From positions 1-36,643 of the forward strand of contig JAHITE010000043.1 in NCBI GenBank assembly GCA_018817585.1: a stretch of 36,643 nt of DNA, given 5' to 3'. Under the pieces are notes generated by a model that saw only the letters and a program-made list of their open reading frames with translations, made no database searches and was not told the origin of the DNA. Shown piece by piece: positions 1 through 8,782 of the stretch; the stretch's first letter is position 1, and each line of letters starts with the position of its first letter. The position numbers were made by a program, and so were the translations under genes. Source of the DNA: Candidatus Omnitrophota bacterium (GTDB lineage: Bacteria > Omnitrophota > Gorgyraeia > B26-G9).

Positions 1-5
1 ATTGT

Positions 6-891
<886 letters not shown>

Positions 892-1287
892 GTTTAAAAG
901 GGGAGAGTATGAAGTTTTTGTTTTGGTTGCCATAGATTAGAACAAAATATATAATACGAGTATCATAATACAAATGTACCGTTTTCAAACCCGCATTGGA
1001 AAATTATCTTTAATGTGAAATTATTAAAAGACGGTATAATGCGTTTCGTTCTTTAATAGTAGTTTTACCACAGAGAACACAGATTGAAAAGCATAAATTA
1101 GAGAATTAGAGGGCAAATTAGAGGGTCTCTACTTGACTACAAGTGCGAAACTTGGGGACATAGCTTAAAGATTTAAAGTTACTCAAAAAGCCACAATCCA
1201 ATGCGGGTTTGAAAACGGCACAAGAACACTTATTCCTTTAGTAAAAATATACTGGCCAGCTTAAAGAATTATTCAAAGGAGAATATA
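892..1287. other. Non-coding trailer of the CRISPR array with inverted repeats
   Basis: No supportable gene lies here. The stretch directly after the last repeat (892-975) is AT-rich and has no further repeat. It then holds two of the three copies of the CCAATGCGGGTTTG motif (see 976-1221), short direct repeats of AATTAGAGGG around 1106-1128, and a TATAAT at 1035-1040 with no good -35. An ACCACAGAGAACACAG string near 1069 resembles intergenic debris common in many environmental genomes. Confidence 0.6.
976..1221. repeat. Inverted repeat pair, 22-bp perfect arms
   Basis: Positions 979-1000 and 1197-1218 are exact reverse complements over 22 bases. Allowing one mismatch the arms extend to 976-1000 and 1197-1221. 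Read on the right arm the core is CCAATGCGGGTTTGAAAAC. The arms enclose about 196 bases with no ORF. A third copy, sharing ATTTTCCAATGCGGGTTTG with the left arm, lies at about 1692-1710 in the same direction as the right arm. This could be a small non-autonomous mobile element, a regulatory site set, or degenerate CRISPR-repeat-like units; the sequence alone does not decide. Confidence 0.75.
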
Positions 1288-1635
1288 ATGTCTTTACAAA
1301 ATAAAGTTTCGGTTAATTGCCCGGAATGCGGCAGTGCTCAGGAAGTAAGAATTTGGCAATCGATAAATGTGGACTTGGATCCGGGACTAAAAGAGGAATT
1401 ATTTGCGGGGAAAGTTAATGTTTGTCAATGCCCAAAATGCGGCTATAGAGCATTTTTAACGGCACCTTTAATGTATCATGATATGTCGCGAAGATTTGTT
1501 GTTCAATATTATCCCCCTGAGATTTTAGACGAAGATGATTTTATCAGAGATTATATGAATCGGAAAAATGTTATGGGCGAGGCTTTACCTAAAGGTAGTG
1601 AATATGTCGGTGATCCGCATATTGTTTTTGTATGA
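1288..1635 (+). CDS. CpXC-domain zinc-binding protein
   Basis: A 115-residue protein with two Cys pairs: CPEC at about residues 11-14 and CPKCGYRAF at about 49-57. This arrangement is that of the CpXC family, small proteins or domains of unknown function that probably bind one zinc ion. The middle part (YHDMSRRFVVQYYPPE) matches the family's usual pattern of a region followed by a Tyr/Pro-rich strand. No signal peptide or membrane segment, so cytoplasmic. AGGAG about seven bases before the ATG supports the start. It is the first gene after the CRISPR array and lies between direct copies of a short repeat, so it may be accessory cargo. Family call is good; function is unknown. Confidence 0.8.
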   Translation: MSLQNKVSVNCPECGSAQEVRIWQSINVDLDPGLKEELFAGKVNVCQCPKCGYRAFLTAPLMYHDMSRRFVVQYYPPEILDEDDFIRDYMNRKNVMGEALPKGSEYVGDPHIVFV

Positions 1636-1691
1636 TATGTGCCATTGCATTTTATTTAATGAAAAAATTAGTGATTTTGCTAAGGAGTGAG

Positions 1692-1710
1692 ATTTTCCAA
1701 TGCGGGTTTG
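1692..1710 (+). repeat. Third copy of CCAATGCGGGTTTG motif
   Basis: The 19 bases match the reverse complement of the left arm near 986-1004 exactly and share TCCAATGCGGGTTTG with the right arm at 1197-1211. Together with the copy at 1197 it flanks the CpXC gene as a direct repeat about 495 bases apart. It lies in the gap between the CpXC gene and the next small gene. Confidence 0.7.
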
Positions 1711-1763
1711 GAAATATTGGAAATATACTAAGTGCTGACAATCATTGTGCTAAAGGAGAAAAT

Positions 1764-1898
1764 ATGAAGAATTATATAATGGTAGGTTTTTTTCTAATGA
1801 CGAGTTTAACGGTTAATAATGCCGCAGCTGACCAGATCAAGGATGGTTATGGAACTTTTTCCCTTCCGGACAGTTTGTTAGGTGATTGTTTATTATGA
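1764..1898 (+). CDS. Tiny exported peptide (44 residues)
   Basis: The frame is open from 1632, but AAAGGAGAAAAT directly before the ATG at 1764 makes that the likely start, giving 44 residues. The first ~22 residues (MKNYIMVGFFLMTSLTVNNAAA) form a signal peptide ending in AAA-D, leaving a mature tail of only about 22 residues. Its TGA overlaps the ATG of the next gene (ATGA at 1895-1898), which implies translational coupling. It may be a genuine leader-like small protein or the surviving N-terminus of a broken exported protein. No family is recognised. Confidence 0.5.
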   Translation: MKNYIMVGFFLMTSLTVNNAAADQIKDGYGTFSLPDSLLGDCLL

Positions 1899-2575
1899 AA
1901 TATTTTATTAGTTATGTGATTGTATTGATTTTGGCTTTATTGTTTTCTTGTGGAGTATGCTATGCCGATAATTGTGTTGATATTGGTATATCTGAAGAAG
2001 AAGTCATGGAGCTGATGGGTGAGCCATTAGGTAGAGCTGTTAGCGACAATACTACAATATTACAATATTCATCATTTAGAATAATTCTTAAAGATGATAA
2101 AGTGGTTGAGTCATTGGAGAATAAAGTTAAAGAGCCTGCTGCAATTATTGTAGAACAAAAATCTACCAAGATAGAACTAAATATTCCTGTTATAAAAAAA
2201 ACAACGTCTACATATGAGCCTTTAAAAAAGAAAGTTAAAAAATATAAGAAAATAAGAACTATTAATGAAAAAGGAAAAAGTGTTAAGCTTGATTCCCTAT
2301 TAGTTCCGGGAAAAGTAACAATAATAGACTTTTATGCTGATTGGTGTGGTCCTTGTAAAAAAATTAGTCCAAAGCTAGAGAAATTTGTTTGTAAATATAA
2401 GGATGTGTATCTGCGGAAAGTCAATATTGTTAATTGGAAAACTCCAGTTATTAAGCAATTTAAGATCGAATCAGTGCCGCATGTGCGCGTTTATGATAGA
2501 GATGGGAATATAGTAGGAGAACCCACTTCTAGTTATAAAAATGTTGAGTGGTATGTGGAAAAGATTATTAAATAG
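1895..2575 (+). CDS. Exported BamE-like / thioredoxin fusion protein
   Basis: A 226-residue exported protein. Residues 1-24 are a signal peptide (cleavage after CYA; C19 could instead be a lipid site, but Phe at -2 is atypical). Residues about 27-72 (ISEEEVMELMGEP...RIILKDDKVV) look like the SmpA/OmlA-BamE fold. A Lys-rich linker (about 101-122) leads to a thioredoxin domain at about 123-226 with the redox motif WCGPCK (C151, C154) and the cis-proline P195. Expected role is thiol-disulfide exchange in the periplasm. The ATG at 1895 overlaps the preceding stop as ATGA; a TTG at 1886 in frame is a less likely start. The fusion of the two folds is uncommon, and the substrate is unknown. Confidence 0.8.
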   Translation: MKYFISYVIVLILALLFSCGVCYADNCVDIGISEEEVMELMGEPLGRAVSDNTTILQYSSFRIILKDDKVVESLENKVKEPAAIIVEQKSTKIELNIPVIKKTTSTYEPLKKKVKKYKKIRTINEKGKSVKLDSLLVPGKVTIIDFYADWCGPCKKISPKLEKFVCKYKDVYLRKVNIVNWKTPVIKQFKIESVPHVRVYDRDGNIVGEPTSSYKNVEWYVEKIIK

Positions 2576-2675
2576 CAAATAAAATTATTGGTCAGGCGGT
2601 TATTTGTGAATATACGGTTTAGAAAGCCATTATGGTTCTAAATTTCCTAATTATTAAAATTTAAGGAGAAATCTT

Positions 2676-3398
2676 TTGAATATCTGCAATAAACATGCCC
2701 GAATGTCGCTGTTTTCAATTTTCTCGATAATTGCTTTGATTCTGATTTGCGTGACTGCCTGGAAGATGCTGGATTTAGGCTTAACGACTTATAAAAAAAT
2801 CGCTATAGGTAAACATCAATCAATTTCCAATCAGACTTATAAATCAAGCCGTCCAAGCAGCTCAGGACAATTAGCTAAACCAGAAAAAATGGCCATGCCA
2901 AGCTCAATAAAAACTCAAACTAATCCCATACTGCAAAAACTGGCTGTGGGTTATTATCTGTTTAAAGCCAAGATGGAAAATAGCAATAACCAGCAATTAA
3001 TCGCGGAAAATGAAAAAACCGCGATTAATATCCTAAACAAATATGCCCAAGCTCAGGATCAGTATTTTAAGTATTATGGCTATTATTGCGATAGCCCGGA
3101 TAATCTGATTATTGAAGGCGAAAACAAGTACACAATAATTGACCCGGATCTTGGGGTGTTAAACAGCGCTAATAGCCCTAAAACCGCGGATAATGGCTAT
3201 TATTACGTTCAAATTAATAATTCCGCAGCAAGGCCCGGCCAAAGCCAGGAATACGGATTAAATGCCATACCTGCTGAATATGGCCAATCAGGAATTAACT
3301 CTTTTTGGATTGATCAAAAGGGAATTATTATCCAGGAAAACAATGGCGGAAAGCTGATTTATCAGCCAATGCCTGCGGATTATCCCAGCCAAAATTAA
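2676..3398 (+). CDS. Membrane-anchored pseudopilin-like protein
   Basis: A 240-residue protein starting at a TTG, supported by AAGGAG eight bases upstream. Residues about 10-33 form one hydrophobic segment, followed by a Ser/Pro/Lys-rich linker to about residue 90. The rest (EKTAINILNKYAQAQDQYFKYYGYY..., ending FWIDQKGIIIQENNG) resembles the globular part of pseudopilin-like proteins, which have an AxxxLxxxxxAQxxY helix and a terminal 'F-x-x-D-x-x-G-x-I' strand. It lacks the GFTLxE prepilin cleavage signature, so it is probably a single-pass membrane protein with an external domain rather than a processed pilin. Function unknown; the family assignment is only by pattern. Confidence 0.55.
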   Translation: MNICNKHARMSLFSIFSIIALILICVTAWKMLDLGLTTYKKIAIGKHQSISNQTYKSSRPSSSGQLAKPEKMAMPSSIKTQTNPILQKLAVGYYLFKAKMENSNNQQLIAENEKTAINILNKYAQAQDQYFKYYGYYCDSPDNLIIEGENKYTIIDPDLGVLNSANSPKTADNGYYYVQINNSAARPGQSQEYGLNAIPAEYGQSGINSFWIDQKGIIIQENNGGKLIYQPMPADYPSQN

Positions 3399-3967
3399 TC
3401 CAGAATTAAACCAAAAACATTGCAGTCTACACAGCAGGCAATTTTACAAGCAAATTCAATTTTCCTGAACAAAGCCTAAAAACCCCAAGATATTGCTGTT
3501 GAGGGATGCCTCGTTATCTATACAAGTTAACATAAGATATATTATAGGAAGTGAATGATTTCTAGGGATTGCCTCCCAGATATGTCTATTTTTAGGGTTT
3601 TGATGTTTAGGTGAGTTATCCAGAAGTTATCCCCAGGCTTGTGCGGTGTTTAAAATTTTATACGTGTGGGTCTTTTTAAATCAACGCGGTGTTTATTTTT
3701 TTAAAACCACACATTCGGGAGTCGCGGCTTAGGAATCTTACTGATTAGCTGATATGGCAATTGGCAGGCTTTGTTAAACATCTTAAAGCGGCTTTGAAGC
3801 TTTAAAAATTCCAATGGCATTTAACTTGTCCTATATGAATTTTAGGAAAATATTCCAGATTGGTTTTAATTAATAAAGATGGCTTAAATAAAAGCCGCGG
3901 AAAGTTCAATAGTACTTATTGTAAATACTATAAATAACTTTTAGTGTTTTTAAAAACCGATTTAAAA
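3399..3967. other. Convergent non-coding gap
   Basis: Between the plus-strand genes on the left and the minus-strand block on the right. I see no gene and no clean terminator. It holds two DnaA-box-like 9-mers, TTATCCAGA (3616-3624) and TTATCCCCA (3627-3635), each one base off TTATCCACA, a repeated GCGGTGTTTA (near 3642 and 3685), and an imperfect palindrome near 3909-3931. Confidence 0.5.
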
Positions 3968-4387
3968 TTACTCGGCATTAATCGCTTCTTCAATTTCCTT
4001 AAATAAACGCGATGGCCGGGGAAACGGCTTTTCCAGAATCTTATAAATATTAAAATTTTTCATTTCATTTTCATTTAAGGTAAACTGGGTACCAGTGCCC
4101 ACCAAAAATCGCGGACTATTAGAACCCTGCTGTTCAATTACTAATTTAATCATATCAAAACCAGAAAGACCATCCATGCGAATATCAGTAATAACTAAAT
4201 CATATTTTTCGCTGTTTATCCGCTCTAAAGCCTTTTCCGCGGAATAAACAAAAAAAGCTCCATAACCTCTGCTCCGCAGAAGCCGCGCCAAAAGAAAAGC
4301 AAACATTCTTTCATCATCAACAATCAGAATTTTCTTTTTTTGGGCATCAATATTTTCAGTATTATCTTCTTCAATAAAACCTTCCAT
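3968..4387 (-). CDS. Single-domain response regulator (receiver)
   Basis: A 139-residue CheY-type receiver domain with a short acidic N-terminal extension of about 16 residues. The acidic pair is D24/D25, the phosphorylated Asp is D68 (DLVITDIRMDG), the switch Thr is T98 (VGTGT) and the conserved Lys-Pro is K120-P121. No DNA-binding or enzymatic output domain follows, so it must act by protein contact or as a phosphorelay step. No histidine kinase is adjacent. Start ATG at 4387 has AAAGG upstream; a TATAAT with TGC extension (4423-4428 on the minus strand) is a plausible -10. Confidence 0.92.
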   Translation of the reverse strand: MEGFIEEDNTENIDAQKKKILIVDDERMFAFLLARLLRSRGYGAFFVYSAEKALERINSEKYDLVITDIRMDGLSGFDMIKLVIEQQGSNSPRFLVGTGTQFTLNENEMKNFNIYKILEKPFPRPSRLFKEIEEAINAE

Positions 4388-4520
4388 AGATACCTTTCTG
4401 TGTTACTTATCTCTTAATGTTAATTATAGCACAAAAAACTCTTTTTTAAAAGCCATTCAAACTATAAAAACACTTAACTTATCCATTTTTATGCGCGAAA
4501 TAAAGCTACCGATCTATTGC

Positions 4521-4570
4521 TAAATAAAAAGCTCCTTAGTTTTGCAAATAACTAAGGAGCTTTTTATTTA
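4521..4570 (-). terminator. Intrinsic terminator of the exported ROK-like gene
   Basis: Perfect 21-bp inverted repeat (4521-4541 with 4550-4570) around an 8-base loop. The core stem is AAGCTCCTTAGTT and is followed by a T-rich run on both strands. It lies 22 bases past the stop of the minus-strand gene and could also stop plus-strand readthrough. Confidence 0.9.
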
Positions 4571-4592
4571 TATCTTAATAGGCTTTAAGAAA

Positions 4593-6161
4593 TTAAATCG
4601 CACTATTAACCAAGGCAATTGCTGCTTTGGATTCCGCGCTTTTCTGATGAACAGCTTCTGCTGAAGATTTGCTTAAAGCCGTATGCATAATATCCGCGTC
4701 TGTCGGCTTATATGAGATTAATTCCCGGTCATAAGTCATGTTTGAGCGAACCATGCCAGCGGCAATATCTTTTGCTTTTGACTTATCCATACCAAAAGAT
4801 ACCAACCCATTAGTCAGACTTTGCCTTATACTGTCAATATAGATATCCACTGTTTTACCCTGTTCATATACGCCTTTGCCTAAATTCTCGTTAACTCCGG
4901 AAATTAAGGCCCAGTGTTTGATGAATTCCTGATCAGGATAAGCAGCAAACAAAGCGGCATGCGCTTCTCCCACTTCCCTGCCTATGGCTTTTATCCAGGC
5001 AATTGCTTTTTCGTCGCCCTGAGCGGCTTTTTCCGTAAGATTTTCCACATTATAGCCATTTAATCTTGCTTCCGCTAATCTATTATTTATGCTTGGTCCG
5101 GAAGTCCGGTCTTCAAAATCTCTGTCCCCATCCGCCCAATTAAGCATTGGATAATCCGGATTATCCAGAACAAACTGGTTTGGATTTGCCAAATAAGCTT
5201 TTCCCTTATCTCCTGATTTTCTGATTATTTCATCAGGAGTATTGCCTGCTTCGATAGGATGATTGCCCAATGAACTGGATCCTACCCATTGATAATGATA
5301 TGCATTGTCAGCGCCTTTTTTCCGCACCAGATTATGGCCAAACTCTTTAAACTCGCCCTTTTCTCCAGCATAAAATTGATTATTTTTCTTTATAGCTGAA
5401 TTTATTCCCCCACCAATAATTGTTACCCCTCCGTCAGGATAATCATTTAAGGTTCCTTTGGGAGAATAGGTTTCTCCTTTTAAAGCGCCTTCGGCATCAT
5501 TAACCATTTCCACATACGCTGATATGCCATATACGGAAATTTTTTCCTGTAGTTTTGCTCTGAACGGATATTTATCGCCAATCGGCAAATTAGGCACTGG
5601 AAATTCTGAGCCAAAAATACCCTTTACTTTGTCTACCGGGCCGCAGAGATTGGAGCTTACTTTATTAATAGCTTCTGGAGAAACTTGATTTTTCTTCAGC
5701 AAAGTATTAATTGTTTCCGCAACCAGATTCATAATCGCATCTGCATCCGCGTTTTTAGCTCCGCCTTCAAAGACATCATTCCATTTTACTTCCAGGTAAT
5801 CAATAATATCATTGTTTCCGTTATTTAAGGATATTGCCACTTTATTGCCGCCCATGGAAATAGATACAAAGCGGTAGTTTTCTCTGGCAATATCCAAAAC
5901 ACTGTATTTAACCTGCGGCATTTGCTGATTATTTTCCGGATTTCTTAAAAGAGAAACAGCATTAGATTTAGTTATTCCTGAAATAATTCTTCCAAAATCA
6001 GCAGGATTAACCTGCTGCAAAGACGGTGCCAGGGTAGAACTATCCTGGGCTTTACTAGCGGTTATTCCTAGTGCAAAACAGAAATTAGTTAATAAAAATG
6101 ACTGGGTAATGATTACACAAATTATTTTATTGCACGTCGTGGGTCTAAAACGCTGAGACAT
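4593..6161 (-). CDS. Exported ROK-kinase-like protein
   Basis: The frame opens at a GTG (6167), but AAGG seven bases before the ATG at 6161 favours the latter: 522 residues. Residues about 10-38 form a signal peptide; the mature protein starts with SSTLAPSLQ. Residues about 95-500 follow the ROK-family plan in order: a degenerate phosphate loop (ISMGGNK at 101-107 in place of DxGGTK), GPVD at 174-177, PNLP at 190-193, the catalytic-type NDAEGALKGE (D222), a Gly-rich TIIGGGIN (248-254), GEFKEFGH (H275) and ED-x-TSGPSINNR (350-360). The Cys cluster CxCGxxGCxE that binds zinc in ROK kinases is absent. An exported protein would meet no ATP, so it is more likely a sugar- or glycan-binding or scaffold protein than a kinase. 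Own promoter and terminator, no operon partner. Confidence 0.75.
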   Translation of the reverse strand: MSQRFRPTTCNKIICVIITQSFLLTNFCFALGITASKAQDSSTLAPSLQQVNPADFGRIISGITKSNAVSLLRNPENNQQMPQVKYSVLDIARENYRFVSISMGGNKVAISLNNGNNDIIDYLEVKWNDVFEGGAKNADADAIMNLVAETINTLLKKNQVSPEAINKVSSNLCGPVDKVKGIFGSEFPVPNLPIGDKYPFRAKLQEKISVYGISAYVEMVNDAEGALKGETYSPKGTLNDYPDGGVTIIGGGINSAIKKNNQFYAGEKGEFKEFGHNLVRKKGADNAYHYQWVGSSSLGNHPIEAGNTPDEIIRKSGDKGKAYLANPNQFVLDNPDYPMLNWADGDRDFEDRTSGPSINNRLAEARLNGYNVENLTEKAAQGDEKAIAWIKAIGREVGEAHAALFAAYPDQEFIKHWALISGVNENLGKGVYEQGKTVDIYIDSIRQSLTNGLVSFGMDKSKAKDIAAGMVRSNMTYDRELISYKPTDADIMHTALSKSSAEAVHQKSAESKAAIALVNSAI

Positions 6162-6251
6162 AAACACACCTTCCTTATCTTAAAAGCCTTTATTAACTGC
6201 TTACCGCAACAGTTATTAAAAATGATTTAAAAAGTCCACCAAAGATGTAAA

Positions 6252-6280
6252 ATTCTACCACAACTTTTAGGTTTTCGCAA
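6252..6280 (-). promoter_or_regulatory. Sigma70-type promoter for the ROK-like gene
   Basis: On the minus strand, -35 TTGCGA (6275-6280), a 17-base spacer and -10 TAGAAT (6252-6257). The resulting leader of about 85 bases contains a TAACTG/CAGTTA hairpin. Confidence 0.6.
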
Positions 6281-6438
6281 GGGTTGGACTAAAATAAATT
6301 TTTAAGTAAATTTGCGATTTTAAACACTAGAATTAGAGCTTAGACAGAAGACTTAGTTGTCAATAAATAACGAGAAAAAGAACCACAAAAAAAGCAGCTT
6401 AATTAAAACAATTACCCAAATCAAAATGGTTTACAAGT

Positions 6439-7395
6439 TTATTCTTTGGTCCAAATTCGGGTATTTAGATTTAACTCTTCAACAATGCTCACAGCCATTT
6501 GAAGATCTTCAAAATATTCTTTTATCGGCGTAAAATCAAGCATTGTGCGAAATACTCGGGGTTCAAATAAATCTTTCAGGCAGGATACTGCAATATAAAT
6601 TTTTGAACCTACAAAAGACAAATAAATTGTTCTGCTCGTTCTTCTTTTAAAGTCAGTTATTCGCTTCATCAAGCTGGTAGACAGTATATATCTTGCTTCA
6701 ATCTGATCATCACCATAAACCGCGAACATTCTTTCAAATTCTGGATCTTCCAGCCTAATCAGCTGGCCTCTAAATTTATTCATCGACTGAAGCATTGTAC
6801 CCAATTGGCCAAAGATTCTTTCCGCGGTATCAGGGAGAATTATTGTCTTGCCATTAAATTTTTTATTAAAATCAGCAATAAAAAATAATCCTTTAAATAT
6901 TGTGTGCTCCTGCGTGCGGCCTTTGCTGTCCCGGGTAATATATTTGGCATGCAGTTCGGAGAACTCAAGATTAGTTTGTCCGATTTTTCCCTTTACATAA
7001 TCATCACCATTAAACCGATCAGGGTTATGATTAAATATTTTACTGTTCATAAATGCTGTTTGACTAATATGATTATTTCTGGAGTATTCAAGATTTTGAT
7101 CAATAAATTTAACCAGCTTTTCGATAATTCCGGTTTTAAAATTTTGGACATATTCTTTAGTCGCAAAATGATAGATCCCGCCTAGGACAAAAAAAACAAT
7201 CATTCCCACAAAGAATAGACTGTTTCCGCTGGCGTTTTTTGCGATATACATAAGCACAAACAATGCAACCGGAAGAATAATTGCCGCCGCGATTAAAATT
7301 TTATTTCTGGCTTTTATCCGATGGGCTTCCAGAACATTCAGTTCCGGATATAATATGGTGTCATAAAAATTCTTAAGCTCATCAAGCGAGCGCAT
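6439..7395 (-). CDS. DUF3137 membrane protein
   Basis: A 318-residue protein with two membrane segments close together at about residues 31-50 and 59-78, then a large soluble part. The motif pattern (FKGLFFIADFNKKFNGKTIILPD, EFERMFAVYGDDQIEARYILSTSLM) is that of DUF3137, a family usually encoded beside LemA. Last gene of a five-gene minus-strand cluster and 37 bases after lemA. Its role is unknown but is linked to the envelope by membrane location and by its constant partnership with LemA. Confidence 0.85.
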   Translation of the reverse strand: MRSLDELKNFYDTILYPELNVLEAHRIKARNKILIAAAIILPVALFVLMYIAKNASGNSLFFVGMIVFFVLGGIYHFATKEYVQNFKTGIIEKLVKFIDQNLEYSRNNHISQTAFMNSKIFNHNPDRFNGDDYVKGKIGQTNLEFSELHAKYITRDSKGRTQEHTIFKGLFFIADFNKKFNGKTIILPDTAERIFGQLGTMLQSMNKFRGQLIRLEDPEFERMFAVYGDDQIEARYILSTSLMKRITDFKRRTSRTIYLSFVGSKIYIAVSCLKDLFEPRVFRTMLDFTPIKEYFEDLQMAVSIVEELNLNTRIWTKE

Positions 7396-7432
7396 TAATT
7401 TTCTCCGTTAATCAGGATTGAACTAGCTGTTT

Positions 7433-7990
7433 TTATTTATTAAACAAGCTTTTTACATCAATATTTTGACGTTCTTTTTCCGCGGTTTCAAATACCTGCT
7501 TGCGTTTATAGGTCATCATCGAAGCCATAAAACTTGTCGGCAGCATTTCCACCGCATTATTATAATCAGTTACCGAGGCATTATAAGCGCGCCGAGCCGC
7601 GGAAATTTGTTCCTCAACTTCATTAAGCGTTCTCTGTAATTGAATAAAGTTCTGATTCGCTTTCAGATCAGGGTAATTTTCCACCGCTACCATTATCCCG
7701 CCCATCATTTTGCTGACTTTATTATCCAGATCAACTTTTTCGTCATCGCTTAAATTTCCTGACACTGCTTTTGCCCGCATTGCCGTAATTTCGGTTAATG
7801 TTCCTCTTTCATGCTGCATATAGGTCTGGACTGTTGAAACAAGATTCGGAATAAGATCATAGCGTTTTTTAAGTAAGGTATCAATACTGCCAAAAACATT
7901 TTCTACCTGATTTTTTTTACCAATCAGGCTATTATAAAGCATTATAATAAAAAAACCGATAACAGCTAAAACAATTAATCCCATACTCAT
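7433..7990 (-). CDS. lemA: LemA family protein
   Basis: A 185-residue protein with one N-terminal membrane helix (about residues 4-22) followed by the helical LemA domain. It shows the family blocks KKRYDLIPNLVSTVQTYMQHE (about 41-61), ALxNYPDLKANxNF-like VENYPDLKANQNFIQLQ and AARRAYNASVTDYN. LemA proteins are small membrane-anchored helical bundles of unclear function. The gene sits between a zinc-ribbon membrane protein and DUF3137, a common arrangement for stress- and envelope-related loci. An ATG two codons downstream is an equally possible start. Confidence 0.95.
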   Translation of the reverse strand: MSMGLIVLAVIGFFIIMLYNSLIGKKNQVENVFGSIDTLLKKRYDLIPNLVSTVQTYMQHERGTLTEITAMRAKAVSGNLSDDEKVDLDNKVSKMMGGIMVAVENYPDLKANQNFIQLQRTLNEVEEQISAARRAYNASVTDYNNAVEMLPTSFMASMMTYKRKQVFETAEKERQNIDVKSLFNK

Positions 7991-8041
7991 ATTTACCCCC
8001 TTAAATTTCAGTTAAAACCTAATAAGTTTTTAAGTGTTTGG

Positions 8042-8341
8042 TTAAAGACTAAACATGAAATTATAATATTCCATGAGATTTTTAACTGAATTAGAAACAA
8101 CTATTCCCACCAAATAAGACACTATCGCGACAATCGCGGTAATTATAATTTTTGTTTCTTTTTTTAAATCTGGATTAAGCCAGACCAAAGGCAAAGCAAA
8201 CGGACCAATCGCGATAAACATAAAAATCATGCCAAAGGGCTGATAATACCATTTCTTCATTTTCTTAATAAATTCGCCGCAGTGTTTACACTTGATCGCG
8301 TCTTCCAGAATTTCTTCAGCACAAAAAGGACATTTTTTCAT
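8042..8341 (-). CDS. Zinc-ribbon membrane protein
   Basis: A 99-residue protein. Residues 4-22 form a zinc ribbon with CPFC and CKHC knuckles; two hydrophobic segments follow at about 31-52 and 64-83. Short zinc-ribbon-plus-helix proteins of this type are frequent next to LemA. It is 51 bases ahead of lemA in the same direction and probably part of the same transcript. Specific function unknown. Confidence 0.75.
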   Translation of the reverse strand: MKKCPFCAEEILEDAIKCKHCGEFIKKMKKWYYQPFGMIFMFIAIGPFALPLVWLNPDLKKETKIIITAIVAIVSYLVGIVVSNSVKNLMEYYNFMFSL

Positions 8342-8370
8342 TACTTTTCCTAATCTAGTATTTTTTTAAT

Positions 8371-8763
8371 TTAGGTTTCCGGACTTTTTCTAAACTGCTC
8401 CCAAAGCCGATTAAATCTCGGCTCATAAATCAGCGCGTATTCATCCATTTTATCAGGGGAAAGCTGATCAATTAAAGCCTTGAGTTTTTGTTTTTGAATA
8501 TCAATATCAAGTTTGGTAGAGGTATTGTCAAATATAAGCGAAACTATTTTATCCGCCAGGTTGCGAATCTGATTGATCTTTTCTTCTTCGACTTTCAATT
8601 CATAATCTTTACAGATTTTCGCTAAATGAGAAAATATCTGTTCTGGTTCAAATAACACCTTTTGCCCGCAGGAACAGTAAAAATTTTTTCCCGGGATAAA
8701 CGCTTTTTCACCATAGTATTTAGAGCATTTTGGGCATTTAACAAGCATAGCCACTTTAGCCAC
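8371..8763 (-). CDS. Zinc-ribbon helical protein
   Basis: A 130-residue cytoplasmic protein. Residues 9-34 form a zinc ribbon (CPKC ... CSCGQKV), and the rest is predicted helical and charged (FSHLAKICKDYELKVEEEKINQIRNLADKIV), likely a coiled or helical-bundle domain. No family is recognised. It lies 29 bases before the zinc-ribbon membrane gene and 19 bases after the lipoprotein gene, inside the LemA cluster. Confidence 0.65.
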   Translation of the reverse strand: MAKVAMLVKCPKCSKYYGEKAFIPGKNFYCSCGQKVLFEPEQIFSHLAKICKDYELKVEEEKINQIRNLADKIVSLIFDNTSTKLDIDIQKQKLKALIDQLSPDKMDEYALIYEPRFNRLWEQFRKSPET

Positions 8764-8782
8764 TTATTTCTATCTGTATTGT

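Noticed and set aside
1632-1763. Upstream part of the small ORF from 1632
   Set aside because: No ribosome binding site at 1632, and the copy of a repeat motif lies inside it; the ATG at 1764 has a good site.
3616-3635. Two DnaA-box-like 9-mers as a replication origin
   Set aside because: Each has a mismatch, there is no dnaA, dnaN or AT-rich unwinding array, and the flanking genes converge rather than diverge.
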